A stretch of DNA of 38,383 nt from Micavibrio sp. (GTDB lineage Bacteria; Pseudomonadota; Alphaproteobacteria; UBA9219): assembly GCA_020718105.1 (NCBI GenBank), contig DYDA01000020.1:1-38383 (forward strand), read 5' to 3'. The notes beneath the pieces were generated by a model that had not been told where the DNA came from, made no database searches, and saw nothing but the letters and a program-made list of their open reading frames with translations. Positions 24,459 to 31,250 of the stretch are shown here, in pieces; position 1 is the first letter of the stretch, and every line of letters starts with the position of its first letter. The position numbers and the translations under genes were made by a program.

Positions 24459-24489
24459 TTTTAAAAAGCAATACGTTGCTAACGTATTG
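24459..24489 (-). terminator. Factor-independent terminator of sspB
   Basis: Read on the minus strand, CAATACGT pairs perfectly with ACGTATTG across a five-base loop and is followed by CTTTTT. It lies about 20 bases after the sspB stop. Confidence 0.75.
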
Positions 24490-24509
24490 ATATTATGCGA
24501 TTGTTTGTG

Positions 24510-24983
24510 TTATTTTTTGCGAAATTTATCAAGGCTGATCACTTCGCCCTTTTTTGGCTCTTCGGTGTCAGAGGAAGAATCACCATCCTTGGCTTCATCC
24601 ACCGCTCCCTCTTCTTCCTCAGAAACGGGAATGTTTTGAAACTGCAACGCGAAGTTCACAGACGGATCGGCAAAAGTTGTGACCGCCGCAAATGGAATTG
24701 TCAAACGCTCGCGCACATTGTTGAAGCTGAGAAGGACGCTAAAGCCTTCATCCGTCACCGTCAGCCCAAAGAATTGGTGCTGTAGCACGATCGTCATTTC
24801 TTCAGGATATTTTTCATACAAATAATCGGGGATATCGACTCCCGGATAATGCGTTAGAAAAGAAATGTAAAAGTGATGTTCTTCGGGAAGACCCGTTTGA
24901 ACCACCTTGGCCATGGCTTGATGCACCACCGAGCGCAAAGCATTTTCAATAAGCATGTCGTATCGGATATGATCGGTCGCCAT
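24510..24983 (-). CDS. sspB: SspB-type ClpXP adaptor (alphaproteobacterial form)
   Basis: 157 residues. The core at about 1-115 (DHIRYDMLIENALRSVV, EEHHFYISFLTHYPGVDIP, LQHQFFGLTVTDEGFSVLLSF) is the SspB fold that binds the tmRNA tag. An acidic linker (VSEEEEGAVDEAKDGDSSSD) follows, and the protein ends in EVISLDKFRKK, the likely tether that docks on the ClpX N-domain. It lies directly downstream of the tmRNA gene on the same strand. A -10-like TATAAT (minus strand, 25011-25016) at the tmRNA 3' edge may give it its own promoter. Confidence 0.9.
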   Translation of the reverse strand: MATDHIRYDMLIENALRSVVHQAMAKVVQTGLPEEHHFYISFLTHYPGVDIPDYLYEKYPEEMTIVLQHQFFGLTVTDEGFSVLLSFNNVRERLTIPFAAVTTFADPSVNFALQFQNIPVSEEEEGAVDEAKDGDSSSDTEEPKKGEVISLDKFRKK

Positions 24984-25017
24984 GGCATTCTTTCAACAAA
25001 TAAGACCCAAATTATAA

Positions 25018-25317
25018 GTAGGGGGCTTCTGTTGCCCGGCGCCCCCCCAGCCGCGTGAGTAACAAACTACCCTAATTCCGCAAAGCGGAGGTTAGGCAGC
25101 AACAGCCACTGCACTCATGTCAACATTGTCGTTGGCATTTGTCAAAATGACCCGATAACGGCGGTATCATGCCGAGCAAAAACTCTGTCTTTACTGCGCG
25201 CGTCGATCCTGTTTCGCCCCCCTACAAAAGAGTGGTGGAGGCGCCGGGTACCGCCCCCGGGTCCGCAGCGTCTATGCCACAAAGCGTTTATCACCATAGT
25301 CGGCGTGAGCCGACATC
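25018..25317 (-). ncRNA. ssrA: Circularly permuted two-piece tmRNA
   Basis: On the minus strand the acceptor piece comes first and ends CGCCTCCACCA at 25233. After an 11-base intervening segment, the coding piece starts GGGGGCGAAAC at 25221. GGGGGCG pairs over 7 bp with CGCCTCC (one G-U), rebuilding the tRNA acceptor stem. The T-arm sequence GGACCCGGGGGCGGTACCC precedes the CCA. The tag frame at 25136-25092 encodes ANDNVDMSAVAVAA and TAA. The order acceptor-then-coding is the alphaproteobacterial permutation. The product rescues stalled ribosomes and tags proteins for ClpXP. Outer ends are approximate. Confidence 0.95.
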
Positions 25318-25319
25318 TG

Positions 25320-25325
25320 ATTATA
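25320..25325 (-). promoter_or_regulatory. -10 element of the tmRNA promoter
   Basis: A perfect TATAAT on the minus strand lies six to eight bases before the predicted 5' end of the acceptor piece, within a very AT-rich stretch. No good -35 hexamer is visible 17 bases further upstream. Confidence 0.65.
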
Positions 25326-25401
25326 TAACATAAAATATGTTAATAAAAAGGCTGTGAGCGCGTGTTTTTTAAAATCCTTTTAAAAGGGCATGAAAAAAGC
25401 C

Positions 25402-25869
25402 TTAGCCCAAGGATAAGGATTGGGAGAGCGGTGTTGTGCTGTCGCGCCCTGAGATAACGGCAGATACTTCCCTTGCTCTGTTATGCAAAACGCCGTCATC
25501 TTCTCTTTTTCGAGACGCCCGTATAACAGAGCCCACGCCCTCATTGGCCTTTTGGGGACGCGTTTGGGCTAAATCTTTTGCAAGATGCAAAAGCGCCGTT
25601 GCTGTCGCCCCTTCGAATTCGCTTCCTGTTTGGCTTTTGTTAAAGGCGCGGCGCGCTTCGTCAAAAGCAAACTCAACGCCAAACTGTTTGGAAACATCGC
25701 GAACGATCAGGAAATACCATGCTGTCACTAACTCCGTTTTGGAAAAATCGACATGATCCAAAATGCGTTCATGCGTTTTTTGTAAATGCGCCGTGTTTCC
25801 TTTCAACAGCGAGCGAACAATCCCTTTAAATACGTCTTCATTATTATAGGCGGCGCTATGCTCAGTCAC
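25402..25869 (-). CDS. Hypothetical protein, 155 aa
   Basis: Not recognised. It starts at GTG with AAAGGAGA eight bases upstream, a strong ribosome binding site. The sequence is soluble and mostly helical: VFKGIVRSLLKGNTAHLQKTHERILDHV, KTELVTAWYFLIVRDVSKQFGV, then FDEARRAFNKSQTGSEFEGATATALLHLAKDLA. The C-terminal ~45 residues are polar and Arg/Ser-rich, probably disordered. No membrane segment or signal peptide is seen. Neighbours (rcdA, ssrA, sspB) all concern regulated proteolysis, but this alone does not support a function. Confidence 0.65.
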   Translation of the reverse strand: MTEHSAAYNNEDVFKGIVRSLLKGNTAHLQKTHERILDHVDFSKTELVTAWYFLIVRDVSKQFGVEFAFDEARRAFNKSQTGSEFEGATATALLHLAKDLAQTRPQKANEGVGSVIRASRKREDDGVLHNRAREVSAVISGRDSTTPLSQSLSLG

Positions 25870-26042
25870 TATAAGCTCTCCTTTTATTTTCTGGTAAAAT
25901 AACGAAGGAGAAAGTCTAGCAAATTTTCTTGTGTTAATGCTACCTTATTTTTTGAAGGGTTGGGAAGGGCGATTTCTTTTTCTTCCTATCCCATAAAGTC
26001 AACTCTTAGAATGGAAGATACTCCTTCTTATCAGCGGTACGA

Positions 26043-26516
26043 TTATTGGCAGGGATCCGTAGGGGGATCAATGATTTGGATGCCTTGGATCATGCCAAAG
26101 TTTGGCACTTCGCCTGCCGCCAGCTTATCGCGCACCATCGCATCCAGACGCAAAATCCGTGCGTAAAGCAGATGAGTGCGCTCTAACAATTGACGCAAGC
26201 CGGACGGCAATTCTTCTAATTCATTGCCAATGGGATTTTCGCACTCATCGCCGCCGCCTAGCGCATATTGGGGGGATGAAAATTGCTCAGGCGAAATCTC
26301 TCCCGATAGCAAGGCCTTCATCGCCAGAAGCCATGTCATCACCTGAATAAGGCGTGCGGAAACGCGTGTGTGATGATAGCCAACGTGTAAATTATGAGGA
26401 AGATTTTGAGGCCCACGTCCCGATTGCTCTTGAAACGCGATGTAGTTACGCGCCTCCATAGTGAGCGCGACGCCTTCATCAAACGTGCGATCCAAAAGAG
26501 TGGCTGTTTTGGGCAT
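26043..26516 (-). CDS. rcdA: RcdA/DUF1465 family protein, CtrA-degradation adaptor type
   Basis: 157 residues from the ATG at 26516 with AAGGAGAACATT upstream; the frame is open for eight more codons. Family features are DRTFDEGVALTMEARNYIA near the start, RVSARLIQVMTWLLAMKALL near residue 65, LPSGLRQLLERTHLLYARI and RLDAMVRDKLA. In Caulobacter RcdA works with CpdR and PopA to bring CtrA to ClpXP at the cell-cycle transition. The C-terminal tail after residue 140 is longer and unconserved. The name follows the DUF1465 family; CtrA as the actual target here is inference. Confidence 0.82.
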   Translation of the reverse strand: MPKTATLLDRTFDEGVALTMEARNYIAFQEQSGRGPQNLPHNLHVGYHHTRVSARLIQVMTWLLAMKALLSGEISPEQFSSPQYALGGGDECENPIGNELEELPSGLRQLLERTHLLYARILRLDAMVRDKLAAGEVPNFGMIQGIQIIDPPTDPCQ

Positions 26517-26722
26517 AATGTTCTCCTTAAACGGGGGCATCTGATTTCACTTTTTCCATCCCTACAACAGGGAATCTTAAAAAGACGTGTATGATCTTCT
26601 TTTTTGATGAAAGGGAAGCGTGGGCTAGATGGCCAAAGCCTATAATTTTCTAATTTGATCAATAGGGTAGCCCTTTTTTAGGGCTTTTGTGTCTTTTGTT
26701 TTAAAGGGCGCATGGATACTGT

Positions 26723-26728
26723 TATAAT
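26723..26728 (+). promoter_or_regulatory. -10 element placing +1 at the diguanylate cyclase ATG
   Basis: A perfect TATAAT ends six bases before the ATG at 26735, so the transcript would start at or next to the start codon. A TTGTTT upstream (26697) is spaced too far for a normal -35. Confidence 0.55.
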
Positions 26729-26734
26729 CTTTTT

Positions 26735-28045
26735 ATGAAAAAGCCCTTGCCTGATTTGAGCCCCAGTGAGCGCCGCCGCATCCTTCGCCGCCGCGATGAT
26801 GATTTGTTGCCTAATTTTCAAGATTTAATTGATGGCGCGGTGCAAGGCATTTTGGTGCACAGCAACTTCAGGCCGCTTTACGCCAACGATTCCTTCGCGC
26901 GTCTCTTTGGGTATGATTGCGCGGAAGAGATTATGGCGCTGCCGCTCATCCGTTCCCTTTATGCGCCAGAAAGCTGGCCGGACGTAGAGCAAGATTACAA
27001 CGATATTATTCGTGGGGCTACTTTTGCGCCGATTGGACGGATGCCTGCCGTGCGTCGCGATGGACAGGAAATATGGCTCTCGGTGACCAAGCGGCTTATC
27101 AACTGGCATGGGCAACAAGCCGTCCATTTATGCGCTTTTGATATCACGCGCCAAGTCGAGGTTGAGGCGACGATGATGGATAACGAGCAAGCCTTGCGCT
27201 CGATCCTAGAGATTTTGCCCGTTCCTGTTTTTATTGCGCGGCGCAGTGATGGCCGGATGATGTTCGTCAATCGCAAAACGTGTTTGCTGTTGGAACAAAG
27301 CGCGGGGCCTTTGCTGAAATCTCGTTCGTCTGATTTTTATGTTGATCAAGAAGATCGCCAACGCATTCATTCGATGGTCGATACTATCCACGATGTGCGC
27401 GATATTGAGGTGCATATGAAAACGGCGCAAGGGCGCGGCTTTTTGGCTGAGCTGGCGGCGATTGGCATGAGCTATATGGGCGCTCCCGCGACGCTGGTTT
27501 CTATGAGCGACATTTCTAAGCGCAAAGAGCTTGAGGACGAATTATTCCATCAGGCCAATACGGATGAGCTGACGGGGATTAGCAACCGGCGTAGCTTTAT
27601 GAATCAGGCTGAGCAAGAAATTCGTCGCGCACGGCGCTTTGGGCGCGGCCTTTCTATCATCATGATGGACTTGGATCATTTTAAGCGAGTCAACGACACT
27701 TTTGGCCATGCGGTCGGTGATATAACGCTGGGGACGGTGGTGCGCGCCAGTCTTGAAAGTTTACGCGAGTCCGATATCATGGGGCGTTTGGGCGGCGAGG
27801 AGTTTGCGGTTCTTTTGCCAGAGACTGAGCAGCAAGCGGCCAGTGAAGTTGCAGGACGCTTGCTGACTCATATTCGTGAAACGCCCATTGCTATGGCGGA
27901 AGGAACGATCCAATGCACGACCAGCCTTGGCGTGGCAGAGCTTAGACCCTCGGACAGCACCATTGATGATTTATTGGCGCGTGCCGATGTTGCCCTTTTT
28001 CGTGCTAAAGAGTCAGGCCGTAATCGCGTCGAGATGGCGGTGTAG
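26735..28045 (+). CDS. PAS-PAS-GGDEF diguanylate cyclase
   Basis: 436 residues. Two PAS-like sensor domains lie at about 28-145 (ILVHSNFRPLYANDSFARLFGYD) and 150-265 (PVPVFIARRSDGRMMFVNRKT). The GGDEF domain is at about 275-436: TDELTGISNRRSF, DLDHFKRVNDTFGH and active-site GGEEF. An RxxD inhibitory site (RESD) sits five residues before GGEEF, so product feedback is likely. It makes cyclic di-GMP in the cytoplasm; no membrane segments are visible. The signal sensed is unknown. There is no ribosome binding site; see the promoter entry. It converges with the metal-binding protein gene with only six bases between stops. Confidence 0.93.
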   Translation: MKKPLPDLSPSERRRILRRRDDDLLPNFQDLIDGAVQGILVHSNFRPLYANDSFARLFGYDCAEEIMALPLIRSLYAPESWPDVEQDYNDIIRGATFAPIGRMPAVRRDGQEIWLSVTKRLINWHGQQAVHLCAFDITRQVEVEATMMDNEQALRSILEILPVPVFIARRSDGRMMFVNRKTCLLLEQSAGPLLKSRSSDFYVDQEDRQRIHSMVDTIHDVRDIEVHMKTAQGRGFLAELAAIGMSYMGAPATLVSMSDISKRKELEDELFHQANTDELTGISNRRSFMNQAEQEIRRARRFGRGLSIIMMDLDHFKRVNDTFGHAVGDITLGTVVRASLESLRESDIMGRLGGEEFAVLLPETEQQAASEVAGRLLTHIRETPIAMAEGTIQCTTSLGVAELRPSDSTIDDLLARADVALFRAKESGRNRVEMAV

Positions 28046-28051
28046 AAAGGC

Positions 28052-28972
28052 TTACTTCATTCCGTCTAAAATCTTTTTGATATTGCCTTTCATCATTGTC
28101 AGATAGGTTGGCGCTTCGCCGTTTTGGTGTGAAAGTGCATCGGCGTAAAGTGTGCCTCCTATCCTTGCACCTGTATCCTTGGCTAGTTGCTGGATCAGAC
28201 GCGGATCGGCCATGTTCTCGATATAGAATGTTTTGATGTCTTCGTTTTTGATTTGATCCGTTAGGGCAGCAAGGATTGAGGCCGAAGGCTGCGCATCGGT
28301 GCTGATCCCCATGGGCGCAAGAATTTGCAGGCCGTAGGCAGTAGCGAAATAGCCAAAGGCATCATGCGAGGTTAAAAGCTTGCGTTTTTCCGGCGCAAGC
28401 GATGCAAAAGCGGCGCGGGTTTCTTGATCAAGGGCTAGAAGCTCATCGCGATAGGCGCGGGCGCGTTCTTTCATCGCTGGGGCGTCATCAGGACGTGCGG
28501 CGCTGAGCGCGCCATAGATATTTTGGACGTATAAAGCACCGTTGCGCAAATCTTGCCATGCGTGGGGATCGGTCGCGTCATCATGATGGTGATGGCCTTC
28601 GTGTTTTTCATGGCCTTCGTGGTCTTCTAGGGTGCGGGGTGTGACGCCTGCCGATACCACTAACAGTTTGGCTTTGGTGCCAGAGGCTTTGATGATTTTG
28701 TGGAGCCATGGCTCAAAGCCAAGGCCGTTGATGGCGATGATATCCGCGCTTGCGATGAGTTTAACGGCATCAGGCGTTGGCTCAAACGTGTGCGCGTCTT
28801 GATCGGGGCCAACCAGCGTCTTCACTTCAACGGTCTCACCACCCACTTGCGCCACCATATCGCCAAGCAAGCTAAAGCTGGCTACGACTTTAAGCGGTGT
28901 GGGTTCTTGCGCCTGCGTGGGGATGGCAATTTGAAGCAAAGCCAAAAGAGAAAGCCAAAGAAAGGGGCGCAT
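28052..28972 (-). CDS. znuA: Zinc/manganese ABC transporter substrate-binding protein, ZnuA-like
   Basis: 306 residues from the ATG at 28972, chosen because GAGG lies six bases upstream; an ATG four codons earlier lacks a site. Signal peptide FLWLSLLALLQIAIPTQAQ, then the cluster A-1 fold: GLGFEPWLHKI, a His-rich loop (HEGHEKHEGHHHHDD) at about residues 125-140, DPHAWQDLRNG, LTSHDAFGYFATAYGL and FYIENMADPRLI. The His-rich loop favours zinc over manganese. It is divergent from the ATPase and permease genes, so a shared regulator such as Zur is likely but no clear operator was identified. Confidence 0.92.
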   Translation of the reverse strand: MRPFLWLSLLALLQIAIPTQAQEPTPLKVVASFSLLGDMVAQVGGETVEVKTLVGPDQDAHTFEPTPDAVKLIASADIIAINGLGFEPWLHKIIKASGTKAKLLVVSAGVTPRTLEDHEGHEKHEGHHHHDDATDPHAWQDLRNGALYVQNIYGALSAARPDDAPAMKERARAYRDELLALDQETRAAFASLAPEKRKLLTSHDAFGYFATAYGLQILAPMGISTDAQPSASILAALTDQIKNEDIKTFYIENMADPRLIQQLAKDTGARIGGTLYADALSHQNGEAPTYLTMMKGNIKKILDGMK

Positions 28973-29053
28973 GAAAAACCTCATGATGTTTTTTGAAGAA
29001 AAGGAGGCTATACTATAGAGCCTTATCGGTTAAAACAAAAGGGGAGGGACCTC

Positions 29054-29140
29054 ATGTTCGGCATGAGTATGACGGCGCGGCTGGCTGTTGCCACGATATT
29101 ATCCACGTGTGTGATCTTGCTGGCTCTGTGGGCATGGTAG
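29054..29140 (+). CDS. Small hydrophobic ORF, 28 aa
   Basis: An ATG at 29054 preceded by GGGGAGGG opens a 28-codon frame (MFGMSMTARLAVATILSTCV, then ILLALWAW) ending in TAG, 18 bases before the zinc transporter ATPase gene. The peptide is nearly all hydrophobic and would form one membrane span. It may be a small membrane protein, or a leader whose translation affects the downstream genes. No homologue is known to me. Confidence 0.5.
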   Translation: MFGMSMTARLAVATILSTCVILLALWAW

Positions 29141-29158
29141 AGAAGGGGCAAAAGTGAA

Positions 29159-29908
29159 ATGACGCAAGCGCATGTGACCCTTGACGATGTGAGTTATCAC
29201 TACGGCCATCATAAAGCGTTGCAGGATGTATCCGGTGTGTTTCCTGCGGGTTCTCTGACGGCGGTGGCAGGGCCGAACGGCGCTGGCAAAAGCACACTGC
29301 TTAAAATAATCGCAGGCGTGATGAAGCCGAAAAAGGGGCGTGTGATTGTCGCGCCTGCTTTGAAAGGTAAGATAGGCTATTTGCCGCAGGCCAGCGCGAT
29401 TGAGCGCGATTATCCTCTTAACGTGCGTGATGCGGTGAGTACGGGGCTGTGGCCTGATGCGGGAAGTTTGCCTTCATTTCAAGAAGGCCCGTTGAAGGCA
29501 CGGGTGGATAAGGCTTTGGCAGATGTCGGGTTGCAAGATTTCGCAGCGCGGCAAATGGGTGAGCTTTCAGGCGGCCAGTTTCAACGGCTTTTATTTGCCC
29601 GTCTGATTGTGCAAGACCCCCAACTGATTTTGCTGGATGAGCCGTTTGCGGCGATTGACGCGCAAACGATCGCGCCATTGATCCAGCAGATTATGGTGTG
29701 GCACGCGCAGGGGCGCACGATTATTTGCGTTCTGCATGACTTGCTTCTTATTCGAAAATATTTTCCTGAATCCTTTTTGCTGGCTGGCAAATGTATGGGG
29801 CGTGGTCATACGCATGCGTTGTTTGATCAAAAATTACTGTCTTTCGATTTGGATATGGCAGAGCTTGTCGCTCCGGAAAAGAAGGAAGATTTAGGAGGAA
29901 ACGCATGA
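29159..29908 (+). CDS. znuC: Zinc/manganese ABC transporter ATP-binding protein, ZnuC-like
   Basis: 249 residues. Walker A GPNGAGKST, Q-loop in IGYLPQA, signature LSGGQFQRLLFARL, Walker B LILLDEPF and the switch His in CVLHD are all present in order. The protein powers import of metal delivered by the periplasmic binding protein. Its stop overlaps the permease start by four bases (ATGA). Assignment to zinc rests on the divergent His-rich binding protein; family alone fits zinc, manganese or iron. Confidence 0.93.
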   Translation: MTQAHVTLDDVSYHYGHHKALQDVSGVFPAGSLTAVAGPNGAGKSTLLKIIAGVMKPKKGRVIVAPALKGKIGYLPQASAIERDYPLNVRDAVSTGLWPDAGSLPSFQEGPLKARVDKALADVGLQDFAARQMGELSGGQFQRLLFARLIVQDPQLILLDEPFAAIDAQTIAPLIQQIMVWHAQGRTIICVLHDLLLIRKYFPESFLLAGKCMGRGHTHALFDQKLLSFDLDMAELVAPEKKEDLGGNA

Positions 29909-30774
29909 CTCTTACAGATTTTCTTATAAGTCCATTCACCGACTATGCCTTTATGAAACGGGCGCTTGTTGCTGCGTTGGCGTTGGCTATTTCCGGTGCG
30001 CCGCTGGGCGTTTTGATGATGTTGCGGCGTATGACTCTGGTGGGGGATGCCCTATCTCATGCGATTTTACCCGGTATTGCCGTTGCTTTTTTTGTGGCGG
30101 GGTTATCTCTTTGGGCGATGACGTTAGGTGGCGTGACGGCGGCGCTGATTGTTGCAGGGCTGGCGGCGTTGTTGACGCGCTTGACCGATATGAAAGAGGA
30201 TGCGGCGTTTGCGCTTCTTTATTTGCTTTCTTTAGCCGTGGGCGTGGCGTTGATCTCGTTTAAGGGGAGCAGCGCCCATCTTATGCACGTTCTATTCGGC
30301 AACATTCTGGCGATTGATCAAGAAACACTTACTCTTGTTGCGAGTGTTTGCTGTCTGTCGCTTTTCACCATCGCTGTTCTTTACAGGCGATTTGTGATTG
30401 ATGGGTTTGACGGCGCGTTTATGCGAACAGCCGGAGCGCAAAGGCGTGGTGTGGGGCTTATGAGTCTTGCCTTTTTCGCGCTGTTGATGATTAATTTGGT
30501 GGCGTCGTTTCAGGCTATGGGCACGTTGATGGCGTTGGGGCTTATGGTCTTGCCTGCACTGGCTGCCCGTTTTTGGGCTAAGACGATGGATGGCATGTTG
30601 CCTTTTGCCATGGGGCTGGGTGCTTTGGCCGCGTATGCGGGGCTGGTGTTATCGTATCATACGGCCATTCCTTCAGGACCCGCCATTGTTCTGGTGGCGG
30701 GGGCCATAACCGTTTTTTCAGCGATGATAGGCAGGTTCGGCAGTGTGATGGCTTGTGCTGGCCAACGTAACTGA
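29905..30774 (+). CDS. znuB: Metal ABC transporter permease, ZnuB-like
   Basis: 289 residues with seven or eight hydrophobic spans. Family signatures are ALVAALALAISGAPLGVLMMLRRMTLVGDALSHAILPG near the start, a typical ABC-3 permease opening, and LVASFQAMGTLMALGLMVLPALAARF near residue 200. AGGAGG lies just before the overlapping ATG. It forms the membrane channel with the ATPase. It converges with the small lipoprotein gene, the stops being about four bases apart. Confidence 0.92.
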   Translation: MTLTDFLISPFTDYAFMKRALVAALALAISGAPLGVLMMLRRMTLVGDALSHAILPGIAVAFFVAGLSLWAMTLGGVTAALIVAGLAALLTRLTDMKEDAAFALLYLLSLAVGVALISFKGSSAHLMHVLFGNILAIDQETLTLVASVCCLSLFTIAVLYRRFVIDGFDGAFMRTAGAQRRGVGLMSLAFFALLMINLVASFQAMGTLMALGLMVLPALAARFWAKTMDGMLPFAMGLGALAAYAGLVLSYHTAIPSGPAIVLVAGAITVFSAMIGRFGSVMACAGQRN

Positions 30775-30778
30775 TCGC

Positions 30779-31027
30779 TTACCAATCTTGATTTTCGATA
30801 TAATCATACAAATAGCCCGATCCTGCGCCAACCGCGCCGCCAATGGCTGCGCCGCAAGCCACGCAGCCACCCATGGCCACGGTGCTGATCGCGCCGACTG
30901 TCGTGCCGATAGCGCCGCCCGTTAGGACGCGCTGTTGCTTCGCCGAAAGATCGCTGCAAGCGCTAAGACTTAGCAAACAAACCAAAAGCAACCCAAGGCG
31001 ACCCGTGCGAGTGGATAAAGTTGTCAT
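30779..31027 (-). CDS. Small glycine-zipper lipoprotein
   Basis: 82 residues from the ATG at 31027 with GGGAGA upstream; the longer frame upstream is unlikely. A signal peptide ends in the lipobox LSAC (Cys near residue 24). The mature part contains glycine-zipper repeats (GGAIGTTVGAISTVAMGG and GAAIGGAVGAGSGYLYDY). Such proteins insert in or span the outer membrane; related small 17-kDa-antigen-like lipoproteins are common in alphaproteobacteria. Precise role unknown. Confidence 0.75.
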   Translation of the reverse strand: MTTLSTRTGRLGLLLVCLLSLSACSDLSAKQQRVLTGGAIGTTVGAISTVAMGGCVACGAAIGGAVGAGSGYLYDYIENQDW

Positions 31028-31250
31028 GAAGCATCTCCCAATAAATACAGAACTTACCCCATAACAGGAATTTCCTACCAAAAGGTTGACGCTTTCGCGC
31101 CTCTTTGCTTCAAGGGATATCAAGAGAGCCTTAACCCCTTGAAACTTAATTTTTATTATGTGTTTTTTTGTTTGGTCTTTGGCGGCCAAAGTGCTAGTTT
31201 TTAGGTCGGTTTTTGACCGACTCAATTCTCATGAAAAAATAGGTATTCCT

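Noticed and set aside
28990-29030. Zur operator in the divergent zinc-transporter region
   Set aside because: Only an imperfect GGCTATACTATAGAGCC palindrome is visible, which does not clearly match a Zur box; a motif search against other zinc genes of the genome would be needed.
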